Shown piece by piece: positions 47,322 to 55,432 of a stretch of DNA of 64,000 nt; the stretch's first letter is position 1, and each line of letters opens with the position of its first letter. The notes under the pieces are model-generated. The model saw nothing but the letters and a program-made list of their open reading frames with translations. It was not told the DNA's origin and ran no database searches. Origin of the DNA: Nocardia brevicatena NBRC 12119 (GTDB taxonomy: Bacteria > Actinomycetota > Actinomycetes > Mycobacteriales > Mycobacteriaceae); the NCBI RefSeq assembly GCF_000308495.1, contig NZ_BAFU01000001.1, positions 1-64,000 on the forward strand, in the 5' to 3' direction. A program made the position numbers and the translations under genes.

Positions 47322-49061
47322 ATGGACGCCAACGGTGCCGTGCGGGAAAACGGCGTTCGCGTCGGTGGGGAAGGCGGCGATATTTCCGGCTCCGATCCCG
47401 TCGCGCGTCGTGGTTTGAGGCCGGTGTTCCTCGACGCCCGTGGGCTGATCGGCTGTCGGCATCGGCTCGGATTGGATGCGGCGTATCCGGAGATACTGAC
47501 CACGGCCCGGGAGGACCCGGGTGTCCAGCAGCGCCGCGTCGCCGCCGCGGAGCATCGCGCCCGCGTGCGCGACGCTTTGGTGGGGGCCGATCCGGAGAGC
47601 TGGGCGGTCATCGATCCGACATTGCCCGCGAGCGCGCGGGCGGAGGCCACCGTGCGGGCCTGCGCCGCCGGGGTGTCGCGGATCTGGGGCGGGTTGTTGC
47701 CGCAGGAATCCGATACCGGTAGGCGCGGCGGCGCGGAGATTCTGCTGCGCGATCTGGGCCGGGGCGGATATATCCCGGTGATCGTGGTCAATCACAAGGT
47801 GACCGACCCCCGCCGCCCGGAACCGGCCGACTTCCATCCGACGACCTCCGACCTCTACCGCTGGGACCCGCGGCCCGATCCGCACCGCAAACTGCGCCAG
47901 CAGCCGCGCAACCAACAGCGTCTGGCCCATTTGTACCGCATGTTGCAGCGGCACGGTCTGGCGAGCCCGGCGGTGGTGGGCGGGGTGATCGGCTACCACT
48001 TCGACCGGATCCTGGTGCACGATCTCACCGCGGTCCTGGACGACTACGATCGCCGTTACGCGGACCGGATCGCGGTATTGCGCGGTGAGCTGCCGACGGT
48101 GCCGTCCAAGGTGCCCGAATGCCGGCAGTGTCCCTGGTGGACCCGCGGTGAATCCGGCGGTTGCCAGGGGTGGCTGACCGCGCGGCGCGATATCAGTGTG
48201 GTGGCGCCCGGCTCGCGTGCCGAGGTGTTGCGCGCGCACGGTGTCCGGACCGTCGACGAGCTCGCCGCCTGGTCGGGGCCCGAACCCGACGACTGGCAGT
48301 ACGGTCCGTTCGACGAGGCCGTGGTCACCGCGCGGGCCTGGATCGCGGGTGCGCCGCTGGTCCGCCGATTCGACCGGGTGCGGGTGCGCCGCGCCGATGT
48401 CGAGGTGGATGTCGACCTGGAGAGCTACCAGGAAGAAGGCGCCTATCTGTGGGGGACCCTGCTCGATGGGCGGTACCGTCCGTTCGTCACCTGGGACCCG
48501 CTCCCCACCGAGGACGAGGGCCGTTCCTTCGGCGAGTTCTGGACCTGGCTGATGCGGGTGCGCGCGGCCGCCGCCGCGGCCGGGAAGACCTTCGCCGCCT
48601 ACTGCTACTCCCGCACCGCCGAGGACAAATGGCTCTTCGAATCGGCCCGCCGGTTCGCCGGACGCCCCGGTGTTCCCACGGTCGAACAGGTCACGGAGTT
48701 CGTGAACTCGCCGCAGTGGGTGGATATGTTTCAGGCGGTGACCGACCAGTTCATCTGCCCGAGCGGTAAGGGGCTGAAGAAGATCGCCCCGGTCGCCGGT
48801 TTCGCCTGGCGCGATCCGGAGGCCAACGGGGAGGCGTCGATGAACTGGTATCGGCGCGCGGTCGGCTACGACGGTGCACCCGATCTCACCCAGCGTGTCC
48901 GGCTGCTGGAATACAACGAGGACGATGTGCGCGCCACCGCCACGCTGCGGGAGTGGATGGCCCCCCGGACCCCCGGTGAACACTGTGCCGAGCGTGAGGT
49001 GCCCGCCTTGGCCGATTTCACACACTCGGGCGGCGAGATTCTGTCCCCGGCGGAGTCGTAA
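47322..49061 (+). CDS. TM0106-family RecB-like nuclease with RNase H-like domain
   Basis: A 579-aa putative nuclease from the ATG at 47322, with GGGGG six bases upstream. The N-terminal RecB/Cas4-like PD-(D/E)xK domain shows IGCRHRLGLDAAYPE at the start and, about 220 residues on, a Cys pair and third Cys in CRQCPWWTRGESGGCQGW, so four Cys could hold an Fe-S cluster as in Cas4 and AddB. The second half is an RNase H-like exonuclease domain: DVDLESYQEEGAYLWGTLL, AAYCYSRTAEDKWLFESARRF and LLEYNEDDVRATATLREWM carry its acidic residues. Related to mycobacterial Rv2119. The DNA or RNA substrate is unknown. htpG starts 9 bp later. Confidence 0.9.
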   Translation: MDANGAVRENGVRVGGEGGDISGSDPVARRGLRPVFLDARGLIGCRHRLGLDAAYPEILTTAREDPGVQQRRVAAAEHRARVRDALVGADPESWAVIDPTLPASARAEATVRACAAGVSRIWGGLLPQESDTGRRGGAEILLRDLGRGGYIPVIVVNHKVTDPRRPEPADFHPTTSDLYRWDPRPDPHRKLRQQPRNQQRLAHLYRMLQRHGLASPAVVGGVIGYHFDRILVHDLTAVLDDYDRRYADRIAVLRGELPTVPSKVPECRQCPWWTRGESGGCQGWLTARRDISVVAPGSRAEVLRAHGVRTVDELAAWSGPEPDDWQYGPFDEAVVTARAWIAGAPLVRRFDRVRVRRADVEVDVDLESYQEEGAYLWGTLLDGRYRPFVTWDPLPTEDEGRSFGEFWTWLMRVRAAAAAAGKTFAAYCYSRTAEDKWLFESARRFAGRPGVPTVEQVTEFVNSPQWVDMFQAVTDQFICPSGKGLKKIAPVAGFAWRDPEANGEASMNWYRRAVGYDGAPDLTQRVRLLEYNEDDVRATATLREWMAPRTPGEHCAEREVPALADFTHSGGEILSPAES

Positions 49062-49070
49062 TATTTCGAC

Positions 49071-51077
49071 GTGACCGATCACGTCGAACACCTCGAGTTT
49101 CAAGCCGAGACCCATCAGCTGCTCGAGCTGATGATCCACTCGGTCTATTCCAACAAAGACACCTTCCTGAGGGAGCTGATCTCCAATGCTTCCGACGCGC
49201 TGGACAGGCTGCGGCTGGAGTCCTACCGGGACAAGGATCTGCACGTCGACACCACCGACCTGCATATCGAGTTGGAGGTCGACAAGAACCAGCGGACCCT
49301 GACGGTCAAGGACAACGGTATCGGCATGTCACGTGCCGAAGTGGTAGATCTCATCGGCACCCTGGCCAAATCCGGAACCGCCGAGGTCCGCAAAAAACTG
49401 AACGAGGCCAAGTCCGAGGCGGCGACCGAGGAATTGATCGGCCAGTTCGGTATCGGCTTCTACTCGGCATTCATGGTGGCGGACAAGGTCACGCTGACCA
49501 CCCGCCATGCCGGTGAGACCGCGGGCACCCGCTGGGAGTCCACCGCGGGCAGCTCCGGCTACACCATCGAAACCCTCGAGGAGGCCCCGCAGGGTACGGC
49601 GGTATCGCTGCATCTCAAACCGGCGGATACCGAGGATCATCTCTTCGACTACACCCAGGAGTGGAAGCTCCGCGAGATCGTCAAGAAATACTCCGATTTC
49701 ATCGCCTGGCCGATCCGTATGAAGGTGGAGCGGACCGTCACCGAGGGGGAGGGCGAGGATAAACAGGAGAAGACGGTCACCGAGGAACAGACCCTCAACT
49801 CTATGAAGGCGTTGTGGACCCGTCCCCGCGGCGAGGTCTCCGACGACGAATACAAGGAGTTCTACAAGCACATCTCGCACGCCTGGGACGATCCGCTGGA
49901 GATCATCCCGCTCAAGGCCGAGGGCACCTTCGAATACCAGGCGCTGCTGTTTCTGCCGTCGCAGGCGCCGTTCGACCTGTTCACCCGTGAGCACAAGCGT
50001 GGGGTTCAGCTCTACGTCAAGCGGGTGTTCATCATGGACAACTGCGAAGAGCTGATGCCGGAATATCTGCGGTTCGTCAAGGGTGTGGTGGACGCGCAGG
50101 ACCTGTCGCTGAACGTCTCGCGCGAGATCCTGCAGCAGGACCGGCAGATCCAGATGATCCGCAAGCGTCTGGTCAAGAAGGTGCTGTCCACCGTCAAGGA
50201 CATGCAGACGGCGTCGCTCGAGGCCGAGAGCACCGAGGACACCGGCGACGACTCGGTGAAAACCGAGCAGGACAAGTACCAGGTCTTCTGGCGGGAGTTC
50301 GGCCGCGTCCTCAAGGAGGGTCTGCTGTCGGACTTCGACAACCGCGAGACCATTCTGCAGGTGTCGTCGTTCGCGTCCACGCACTCCGAGACCGAGCCGA
50401 CCACGCTCGCCCAGTATGTGGAGCGGATGAAGGACGGTCAGGACAAGATCTACTACATGACCGGCGAGTCCCGACAGCAGGTCGAGAGCTCACCGCATAT
50501 GGAGGCCTTCAAGGCCAAGGGTCTCGAGGTGCTGGTCCTGACCGACCCGGTCGACGAGATGTGGGTCGGCTCGGTGACGGAATTCGACGGCAAACAGTTC
50601 CAGTCCATCGCCAAGGGCGAAGTGGACCTGGAGACCGAGGAAGAGAAGAAGGAATCCGAACAGCTGCGGGAGCAGCAGGACAAGGAGTTCGCCGAACTGC
50701 TGTCCTGGTTGGGGAAGACGCTCGAGGAGAACGTCAAGGAGGTGCGTCTGACCAACCGGCTCACCACCTCGCCCGCCTGCCTGGTCGGTGATGTCTTCGA
50801 CTTCACCCCGATGTTGGAGCGGATGTATCGCGCCTCCGGACAGCTCCTGCCGGAGACCAAGCGGATCCTGGAGCTCAACCCGACCCATCCGCTGGTGACC
50901 GGGTTGCGCGACGCCTACGACAGCCGAAAGCAGGACGCCGACGCGGGTAAGGTGCCCGAGCTCACCGAAACCGCCGAACTGCTGTTCGGCACGGCGGTGC
51001 TGGCCGAGGGCGGGGAGTTGAAGGATCCCGCGCGCTTCGCGCATATCCTCACCGACCGGCTCACTCGCACGCTGTAA
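49071..51077 (+). CDS. htpG: molecular chaperone HtpG (Hsp90)
   Basis: Bacterial Hsp90 of 668 aa, ATP-dependent chaperone of the cytoplasm. The start is GTG at 49071 (VTDHVEHLEFQAETHQLLEL). The N-terminal ATPase has FLRELISNASDALDRLR, DNGIGM, LIGQFGIGFYSAFMVADKV and GTAVSLHL. The middle domain contains the catalytic Arg loop (LNVSREILQQDRQIQMIRKR, in part) and the C-terminal dimerisation domain ends ILTDRLTRTL. There is a charged linker (EGEGEDKQEKTVTEEQ) and an EAESTEDTGDDSVKTEQDKY insertion. It may be co-transcribed with the upstream nuclease gene. Confidence 0.98.
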   Translation: MTDHVEHLEFQAETHQLLELMIHSVYSNKDTFLRELISNASDALDRLRLESYRDKDLHVDTTDLHIELEVDKNQRTLTVKDNGIGMSRAEVVDLIGTLAKSGTAEVRKKLNEAKSEAATEELIGQFGIGFYSAFMVADKVTLTTRHAGETAGTRWESTAGSSGYTIETLEEAPQGTAVSLHLKPADTEDHLFDYTQEWKLREIVKKYSDFIAWPIRMKVERTVTEGEGEDKQEKTVTEEQTLNSMKALWTRPRGEVSDDEYKEFYKHISHAWDDPLEIIPLKAEGTFEYQALLFLPSQAPFDLFTREHKRGVQLYVKRVFIMDNCEELMPEYLRFVKGVVDAQDLSLNVSREILQQDRQIQMIRKRLVKKVLSTVKDMQTASLEAESTEDTGDDSVKTEQDKYQVFWREFGRVLKEGLLSDFDNRETILQVSSFASTHSETEPTTLAQYVERMKDGQDKIYYMTGESRQQVESSPHMEAFKAKGLEVLVLTDPVDEMWVGSVTEFDGKQFQSIAKGEVDLETEEEKKESEQLREQQDKEFAELLSWLGKTLEENVKEVRLTNRLTTSPACLVGDVFDFTPMLERMYRASGQLLPETKRILELNPTHPLVTGLRDAYDSRKQDADAGKVPELTETAELLFGTAVLAEGGELKDPARFAHILTDRLTRTL

Positions 51078-51092
51078 CCGCCGAGCCGTTCA

Positions 51093-51138
51093 CCCGTGGA
51101 GTCCGCGACCCGTTCGAACAGATCGCGGACTCCACGGG
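51093..51138 (+). terminator. terminator-like hairpin after htpG
   Basis: Perfect 16-bp arms CCCGTGGAGTCCGCGA (51093-51108) and TCGCGGACTCCACGGG (51123-51138), 14-base loop, 16 bp past the htpG stop. No T-tract. Confidence 0.65.
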
Positions 51139-51264
51139 ACCCGGTCGCCTTGCGTGGCAAAGGCGTTTACCGCTCGTACCGAGCTGCGGTTTGTAATGGC
51201 TTCGCCTTTCGGATCGATAGGGCGTCCGGAGCGTGGAAGTCACGCCCCGGACAGGAGATCGAAC

Positions 51265-51819
51265 ATGTCGATTTCGACCCTGTGTGCTCACGGTGTGCGT
51301 CGGGCATTGGTGCGGATCGCCGCGCCGACGGTCATACTGCTCACACCCGCGGTGCTGCAGGCCCCCGCGTTCGCCGAACCGCCCGATTCGGCGCCGAGTG
51401 CACAGCCGGCGCCGAGCACTCGTCCCGAGACTCCGTCGGTGCCGACGCCCGATCCGGAGCCGCCGCGCTCCTGCTCGGGCGTCCGGTCCGACAACGGTGC
51501 CGGTTGTCCCGCTCCGAAGCCGGACGACACCTATGGCCCGGATGGTTACGACTCTTTCGGATACGACCGGTGGGGCCGTGACCGCTGGGGGTACGACCGT
51601 TCCGGTTACGATCTGCACGGGTTCGATCGGTCCGGGTACGACCGTTTCGGGTATGACCGGTCCGGATTCGACCGCTGGGGGTTCGATCGGTTCGGTTACG
51701 ACCGCGAGGGCTTTACCGTCCAGGGATGCGGTCGAGACGGTGTGGATCGTCCGGATGCCGACCGACAGGCGTGTGAGAACCGGCGGCGATCCCTTCCGTC
51801 GAGTGGTAGCGCCGGTTGA
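51265..51819 (+). CDS. secreted GYDR-repeat protein
   Basis: A 184-aa exported protein from the ATG at 51265 (MSISTLCAHGVRRALVR), AGGAG eight bases upstream. The signal peptide ends about AFA, followed by a Pro/Thr/Ser-rich spacer and a Cys pair (CSGVRSDNGAGC). Then comes a run of about twelve five-residue units of the form x-G-[YF]-D-R (DGYDS FGYDR WGRDR WGYDR SGYDL and so on) with Trp, Phe or Ser at the first place. A second Cys pair frames the end (GCGRDGVDRPDADRQAC). Similar GYDxxGYDxx runs occur in diverse bacteria without a known function. Probably a surface or matrix protein; monocistronic. Confidence 0.8.
   Translation: MSISTLCAHGVRRALVRIAAPTVILLTPAVLQAPAFAEPPDSAPSAQPAPSTRPETPSVPTPDPEPPRSCSGVRSDNGAGCPAPKPDDTYGPDGYDSFGYDRWGRDRWGYDRSGYDLHGFDRSGYDRFGYDRSGFDRWGFDRFGYDREGFTVQGCGRDGVDRPDADRQACENRRRSLPSSGSAG
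51546..51722 (+). repeat. 15-bp coding repeats (xGYDR units)
   Basis: About a dozen consecutive 15-bp units coding for xGYDR or xGFDR, with bases drifting at the first codon. In-frame and confined to the secreted repeat protein. Confidence 0.8.
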
Positions 51820-51931
51820 TCGGTAGTGCGGACCCGCCGATTTTCGCGGCATGTGGCGGTCGCACAAACGAGGCGTCCGCCCTTCCGGTGGGGGAACCGG
51901 AAGGACGCGTCGCGAAATCTCGCGGCAGGAA

Positions 51932-52699
51932 TTACCGCGGCGCCATGCGCAGGGCGCCGTCCATCCGAATGGTTTCGCCGTTCAGATAGTCGTGTTCGAC
52001 GATGTACTGCGATAGCTGCGCGTATTCATCGGGACGGCCCAGGCGCGAGGGGAACGGCACACCGGCCTCCAGTCCCTTGCGGTACTCCTCGGTGACGCCG
52101 GCCAGCATGGGGGTGTCGATGATGCCGGGGGCGATGGTGTTGACCCGGATACCGAACTGTGCCAGGTCACGGGCGGCCGGCACGGTCATACCGTGCACAC
52201 CGCCCTTGGAGGCCGAGTAGGCGATCTGGCCGATCTGGCCCTCGAACGCGGCGACCGAGGCGGTGTTGATGATGACACCGCGCTGACCGAGGTCGTCGAC
52301 GGGCTCGGTCTTGGCGATGGCGTCGGCGGCCAGCCGCATGACATTGAAGGTGCCGAGCAGGTTCACGGTGATCACCGTGCGGAACAGCTCCAGGTCGTGC
52401 GGGCCGTTCTTGGACAGGATGCGGCCGGCCCAGCCGACACCGGCGCAGTTGACCACGATGCGCAGCGGCGAGCCCGACTCGAGCACCTTGGCGACGGCGG
52501 CCCCGACCTCTTCGTGGCTGGTGACATCGGCGGCGAGGAGGGTGACCCCGTCGGGCACATTGTCGCCGGCCCGCTCGATCGACTGCGGTACATCGAGCCC
52601 GAAGACAGTGGCGCCCAGTTCAGCGAAGCGCTTGGCGGTGGCGGCGCCCAGCCCGGACGCGCCTCCGGTGATGATGGCGGCGGAACCCGAAATCTCCAC
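51932..52699 (-). CDS. 3-hydroxyacyl-CoA dehydrogenase type II-like SDR
   Basis: SDR of 255 aa resembling the HSD10/type II 3-hydroxyacyl-CoA dehydrogenase branch (mycobacterial Rv1144-like). Motifs: IITGGASGLGAATAKRF at the N-terminus, Asp in GLDVPQ for NAD, NCAGVGWAGR, the catalytic Ser in INTASVAAFEGQIGQ, and YSASKGGVHGMT with Tyr and Lys. The C-terminus ends NGETIRMDGALRMAPR. The enzyme oxidises 3-hydroxyacyl-CoA or short steroid alcohols in beta-oxidation; the precise substrate is not shown. It stands alone, with 110-170 bp on both sides. Confidence 0.92.
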   Translation of the reverse strand: MEISGSAAIITGGASGLGAATAKRFAELGATVFGLDVPQSIERAGDNVPDGVTLLAADVTSHEEVGAAVAKVLESGSPLRIVVNCAGVGWAGRILSKNGPHDLELFRTVITVNLLGTFNVMRLAADAIAKTEPVDDLGQRGVIINTASVAAFEGQIGQIAYSASKGGVHGMTVPAARDLAQFGIRVNTIAPGIIDTPMLAGVTEEYRKGLEAGVPFPSRLGRPDEYAQLSQYIVEHDYLNGETIRMDGALRMAPR

Positions 52700-52873
52700 G
52701 ATGGTCCTCTCGTTCGTGACAAGCCAGTTGGCATTACGTCAATTGCACCCTAACCGACCCGGTGGAACGCGGTTCCGTGGCCGGCCTCAGCTCGGTCGAA
52801 GCGCAGATGGAGGTACGTCCGACGGACACGGCCGCATATCGGCTCATGACCCGCGCGGAGCGGGCGGGAACCG

Positions 52874-53611
52874 TTACCGAAGATCATCCGCCCGGCGGGC
52901 CGAGATCTCGGCGGGGCTCGCCGATGTGGCAGGCAGTTCGCGCGCCCGATGGCCGAGGATCGCCCACAGCACCGCACCCGCGGCGAGGGGTACGACCAGC
53001 GCGATGGCGGCGGCGGGCAGGATTCCGAGGGCCGGCAGGCCGGTGTCGAGGGCGGTGAGTGCGCCGATGAAGAGGAACAGCAGGCCGGAGCCGATACCGA
53101 TGGCGCGTTCGGGCAGGTGCTTGCCGACCAGGATGCCGATGGCGATGGCGAGCGCGTCGGCGGCCACCATGCCGATGGTGGAACCGAGCCAGACCCCGGC
53201 CCATTCCTTCTCGGTGGCCAGCGCCGCGGTGGCGAACATGGTGCGGTCACCGAGTTCGGCCAGCAGGAAGGCCGATACCACCACGAAGAACGGGGCGGCT
53301 GTGGTGAACCGGGACGGTGGTGACTGTTCGTCGTCGGGGTCGGCCGTGGCGAGTTCACGCAGCGTCCAGAGCCCGACGGCGAGGAAGGTGAACGCGGCGA
53401 GGAATGCGATCGTGCGGGTGGGTAGCGCCGTACCGAGGAAGTGGCCGACCGCTACCGAGATGATATGGACCACCGCGGTGGCCGTGGCGATCCCGCCGAG
53501 TACGACCCACCAGCGGTAGCGCAGGGCGAAAGTCAACGCCATCAGTTGGGATTTGTCGCCCAGTTCGGCCAAGAACACGATGCCGATGGCGAGTCCGATA
53601 GTGGCATACAT
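52874..53611 (-). CDS. GDT1/TMEM165-family manganese exporter
   Basis: Integral membrane cation transporter of 245 aa with six or more helices in two repeats, each carrying the family motif E-x-G-D-[KR]-[ST]: AELGDKSQLMAL in the first and AELGDRTMFATA in the second. These acidic residues bind Mn2+ or Ca2+; bacterial members (MneA/MntX type) export manganese. A yybP-ykoY manganese riboswitch directly upstream supports Mn2+ as the substrate here. Start ATG at 53611 with CGGGAG ten bases before it. The C-terminal tail (ATSASPAEISARRADDLR) is a non-conserved cytoplasmic end. Confidence 0.96.
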   Translation of the reverse strand: MYATIGLAIGIVFLAELGDKSQLMALTFALRYRWWVVLGGIATATAVVHIISVAVGHFLGTALPTRTIAFLAAFTFLAVGLWTLRELATADPDDEQSPPSRFTTAAPFFVVVSAFLLAELGDRTMFATAALATEKEWAGVWLGSTIGMVAADALAIAIGILVGKHLPERAIGIGSGLLFLFIGALTALDTGLPALGILPAAAIALVVPLAAGAVLWAILGHRARELPATSASPAEISARRADDLR

Positions 53612-53642
53612 GTGGTGGTGCTCCCGTTTTCTTCGGCCGGTC

Positions 53643-53668
53643 GGCCGGAGATGGGTACGCCTCCGGCC
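53643..53668 (-). promoter_or_regulatory. hairpin of the riboswitch expression platform
   Basis: GGCCGGAG (53643-53650) and CTCCGGCC (53661-53668) are exact complements with a ten-base loop, lying between the manganese aptamer and the GDT1 ribosome site. Other GGCCG copies nearby (53635-53648) offer alternative pairings, as expected of a switching element. Confidence 0.6.
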
Positions 53669-53687
53669 AACAACGTACAGCTGTCTG

Positions 53688-53792
53688 GCCGAAGGTCTCG
53701 CCCACCGAACGCTGTCGGTTCACGCAACCGGACCCTCCGTTGAGTGGGGGTCAGTATGTCGACTGCGCGATTGGGGGCTACTCCCCTTCGCT
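53688..53792 (-). ncRNA. yybP-ykoY manganese riboswitch
   Basis: Read on the minus strand, the 5' side has CGAAGGGGAGTAGCCC, holding the invariant GGGGAGTAG (53778-53786), and about 80 bases later the 3' side has GGGCGAGACCTTCG, with the invariant CGAGACC; a TCGACATACTG segment lies between. P1 is CGAAGG with CCTTCG. These are the two halves of the Mn2+-sensing yybP-ykoY core, at the expected distance. It lies about 80 nt upstream of the GDT1 exporter gene, a standard partner of this class. Mn2+ binding should turn the exporter on. Confidence 0.92.
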
Positions 53793-53884
53793 GTTGGCAA
53801 CTGTACCGCACCGTATCGGCACCGGCAACGAGCCTCCTTCGAAAAACCAATTGGCACAATAAGTTTGGCTATGCTTGGTGGATA

Positions 53885-53900
53885 TTGAGGGTAGCCTCAA
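53885..53900. promoter_or_regulatory. palindrome upstream of the riboswitch, DtxR-family-like
   Basis: TTGAGG-GTAG-CCTCAA is a perfect 6-bp inverted repeat about 95 bp before the riboswitch on the GDT1 transcript side, where its promoter should lie. The AGGGTAGCCT part resembles half of a DtxR/IdeR box. It could be bound by an iron- or manganese-dependent repressor; the match is partial. Confidence 0.35.
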
Positions 53901-54053
53901 AACTGTTCCGGGGCGGCCTTATCGCGAGCCGGCATGTACCCGGCAAACATATTCGGACACGGAAAGGGCATGGTTCGGTACGGCGATCACCACTGATGAG
54001 CGCCGGATTCCGGGAGCCTCACACCCGGATCGGGCGAACGTCCGACATGCCCG

Positions 54054-54581
54054 TCAGGCCGCCAGCAGCATCGCGAGGACGGCGGTATCGGGGTCGCTGA
54101 TCGGATCCAGCCCGACCCGGCTGACCAGTGAGATGATGGTGCCGTCCGCCTCGGCTTCGGCCCACGCGGCGCGATGTTCCAGACCCAGGTGAGGCAGGCC
54201 GGGCAACAGCACGCACCCGGAGGCGGCCCCGGTACATTCGGGTAGGGAAGGGCTGGTTTCCGAGGGCGGATGCAGCATGAGCAGGGCGGGCGGTATCTGC
54301 TCGGCGAACCGGCCGGGCTCCACCGCTTCCCTGCCGAGTACCGGCCCCTCGGCCATCACCAGGCCGACCGTACCCGGTTCGGGCTCGTCGGGAAGTTCCT
54401 CGCGTACCCCGAATACCGTGGAGGTGGGAAGCAGTCCGGGCAGGGTGGCCACCCGCACCGCGAGTACCAGGACCTGTGCCCACTCCTTGGTGGTTTCCGG
54501 CCAGCGGCCGGAGATGACGAACCCCCGCAGTGAACCTTTCGCGTGGAACGGTGTGATACCGATCGAACTACTACTGCGCAT
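54054..54581 (-). CDS. hypothetical protein
   Basis: A 175-aa protein from the ATG at 54581 (MRSSSSIGITPFHAKGSLRG). No signal peptide or clear membrane helix; composition is Leu/Pro/Glu-rich with a motif-like FVISGRWPETTKEWAQVLVLAVRVA, two Cys in ECTGAASGC, and an Asp-rich end ISDPDTAVLAMLLAA. I recognise no family. It points toward the GDT1 gene but ends about 150 bp before that gene's promoter region, and starts about 230 bp after the sodA stop, so it is probably its own unit. Confidence 0.7.
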   Translation of the reverse strand: MRSSSSIGITPFHAKGSLRGFVISGRWPETTKEWAQVLVLAVRVATLPGLLPTSTVFGVREELPDEPEPGTVGLVMAEGPVLGREAVEPGRFAEQIPPALLMLHPPSETSPSLPECTGAASGCVLLPGLPHLGLEHRAAWAEAEADGTIISLVSRVGLDPISDPDTAVLAMLLAA

Positions 54582-54737
54582 GATGCCTCCCGCATATGCC
54601 GGGGCGGCGGCCTTGCCCGTCCTCGAACTTCTGGAAGACGAGGATTACTCGAGAGTTATCCGGCACACAAGTACCAGAGAGTGCTAGTTCCCCGGTTGAG
54701 ACCACCCGGTTGCCCACGGGAAGCGGAGAGGAAACGA

Positions 54738-54772
54738 ACCAGGCCCGCGGACATACGGTCCGCGGGCCTGGT
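54738..54772 (-). terminator. terminator of the superoxide dismutase gene
   Basis: Perfect 15-bp arms: ACCAGGCCCGCGGAC (54738-54752) with GTCCGCGGGCCTGGT (54758-54772), five-base loop, 36 bp past the sod stop. On the minus strand it is followed by TCGTTTCC. Confidence 0.8.
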
Positions 54773-54808
54773 GCAAAGCCGTTGCGTCGAGCGTTCGGCC
54801 GAAGACGC

Positions 54809-55432
54809 TCAGCCGAAGATGAGGCCCTTGGCCTGGCTGGTGGCCTTGGCGAAACGCTCCTGAACGTCGGCCCAGTTGACCACGTTCCAGAATGCCTTCA
54901 CGTAATCGGCCTTGACGTTCTTGTACTGCAGGTAGAAGGCGTGCTCCCACATATCGACCTGCAGCAGTGGGATGATCCCCAGCGGCACATTGGCCTGCTG
55001 GTCGTACAGCTGGAAGGTCAGCAGCTTCTGGCCCAGAGTGTCGTAGCCGAGCACCGCCCAGCCCGAACCCTGCAGACCGTTCGCCGCCGCGGTGAACTGC
55101 GCACGGAACTTGTCGAACGAACCGAACTGGTCGTCGATGGCCGCGGCCAGCTCGCCGGTCGGCTTGTCGCCGCCGCTGGGGGAGAGGTTCTTCCACCAGA
55201 TGGAGTGGTTGACGTGACCGCCGAGGTGGAAGGCGAGGTTCTTCTCGTGCAGGAAGATGGCGGAGTGATCACCTGATTCGCGGGCGGCTTCCAGCTTCTC
55301 CAGCGCGGTGTTCGCACCGGCGACGTAGGTGGCGTGGTGCTTGGAATGGTGAATCTCGTTGATCTGCCCCGAGATATGCGGCTCCAGGGCGCCGTAGTCG
55401 TAATCCAGATCTGGCAGCGTGTACTCAGCCAC
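54809..55432 (-). CDS. sodA: superoxide dismutase, Mn/Fe family (Mn-type Gln145)
   Basis: Superoxide dismutase of 207 aa; GTG start at 55432 ([19 protein letters not shown]) with AAGGAAGGG upstream. Metal ligands are His28, His76, Asp160 and His164 (in [17 protein letters not shown] and [11 protein letters not shown]). Position 145, which is His in the iron enzyme of M. tuberculosis and Gln in manganese-preferring relatives, is Gln here ([11 protein letters not shown]). The protein lacks a signal peptide, as in mycobacteria and Nocardia where it is nevertheless found outside cells. It stands alone with its own terminator, 1.2 kb from a manganese exporter gene. Confidence 0.97.
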   Translation of the reverse strand: MAEYTLPDLDYDYGALEPHISGQINEIHHSKHHATYVAGANTALEKLEAARESGDHSAIFLHEKNLAFHLGGHVNHSIWWKNLSPSGGDKPTGELAAAIDDQFGSFDKFRAQFTAAANGLQGSGWAVLGYDTLGQKLLTFQLYDQQANVPLGIIPLLQVDMWEHAFYLQYKNVKADYVKAFWNVVNWADVQERFAKATSQAKGLIFG

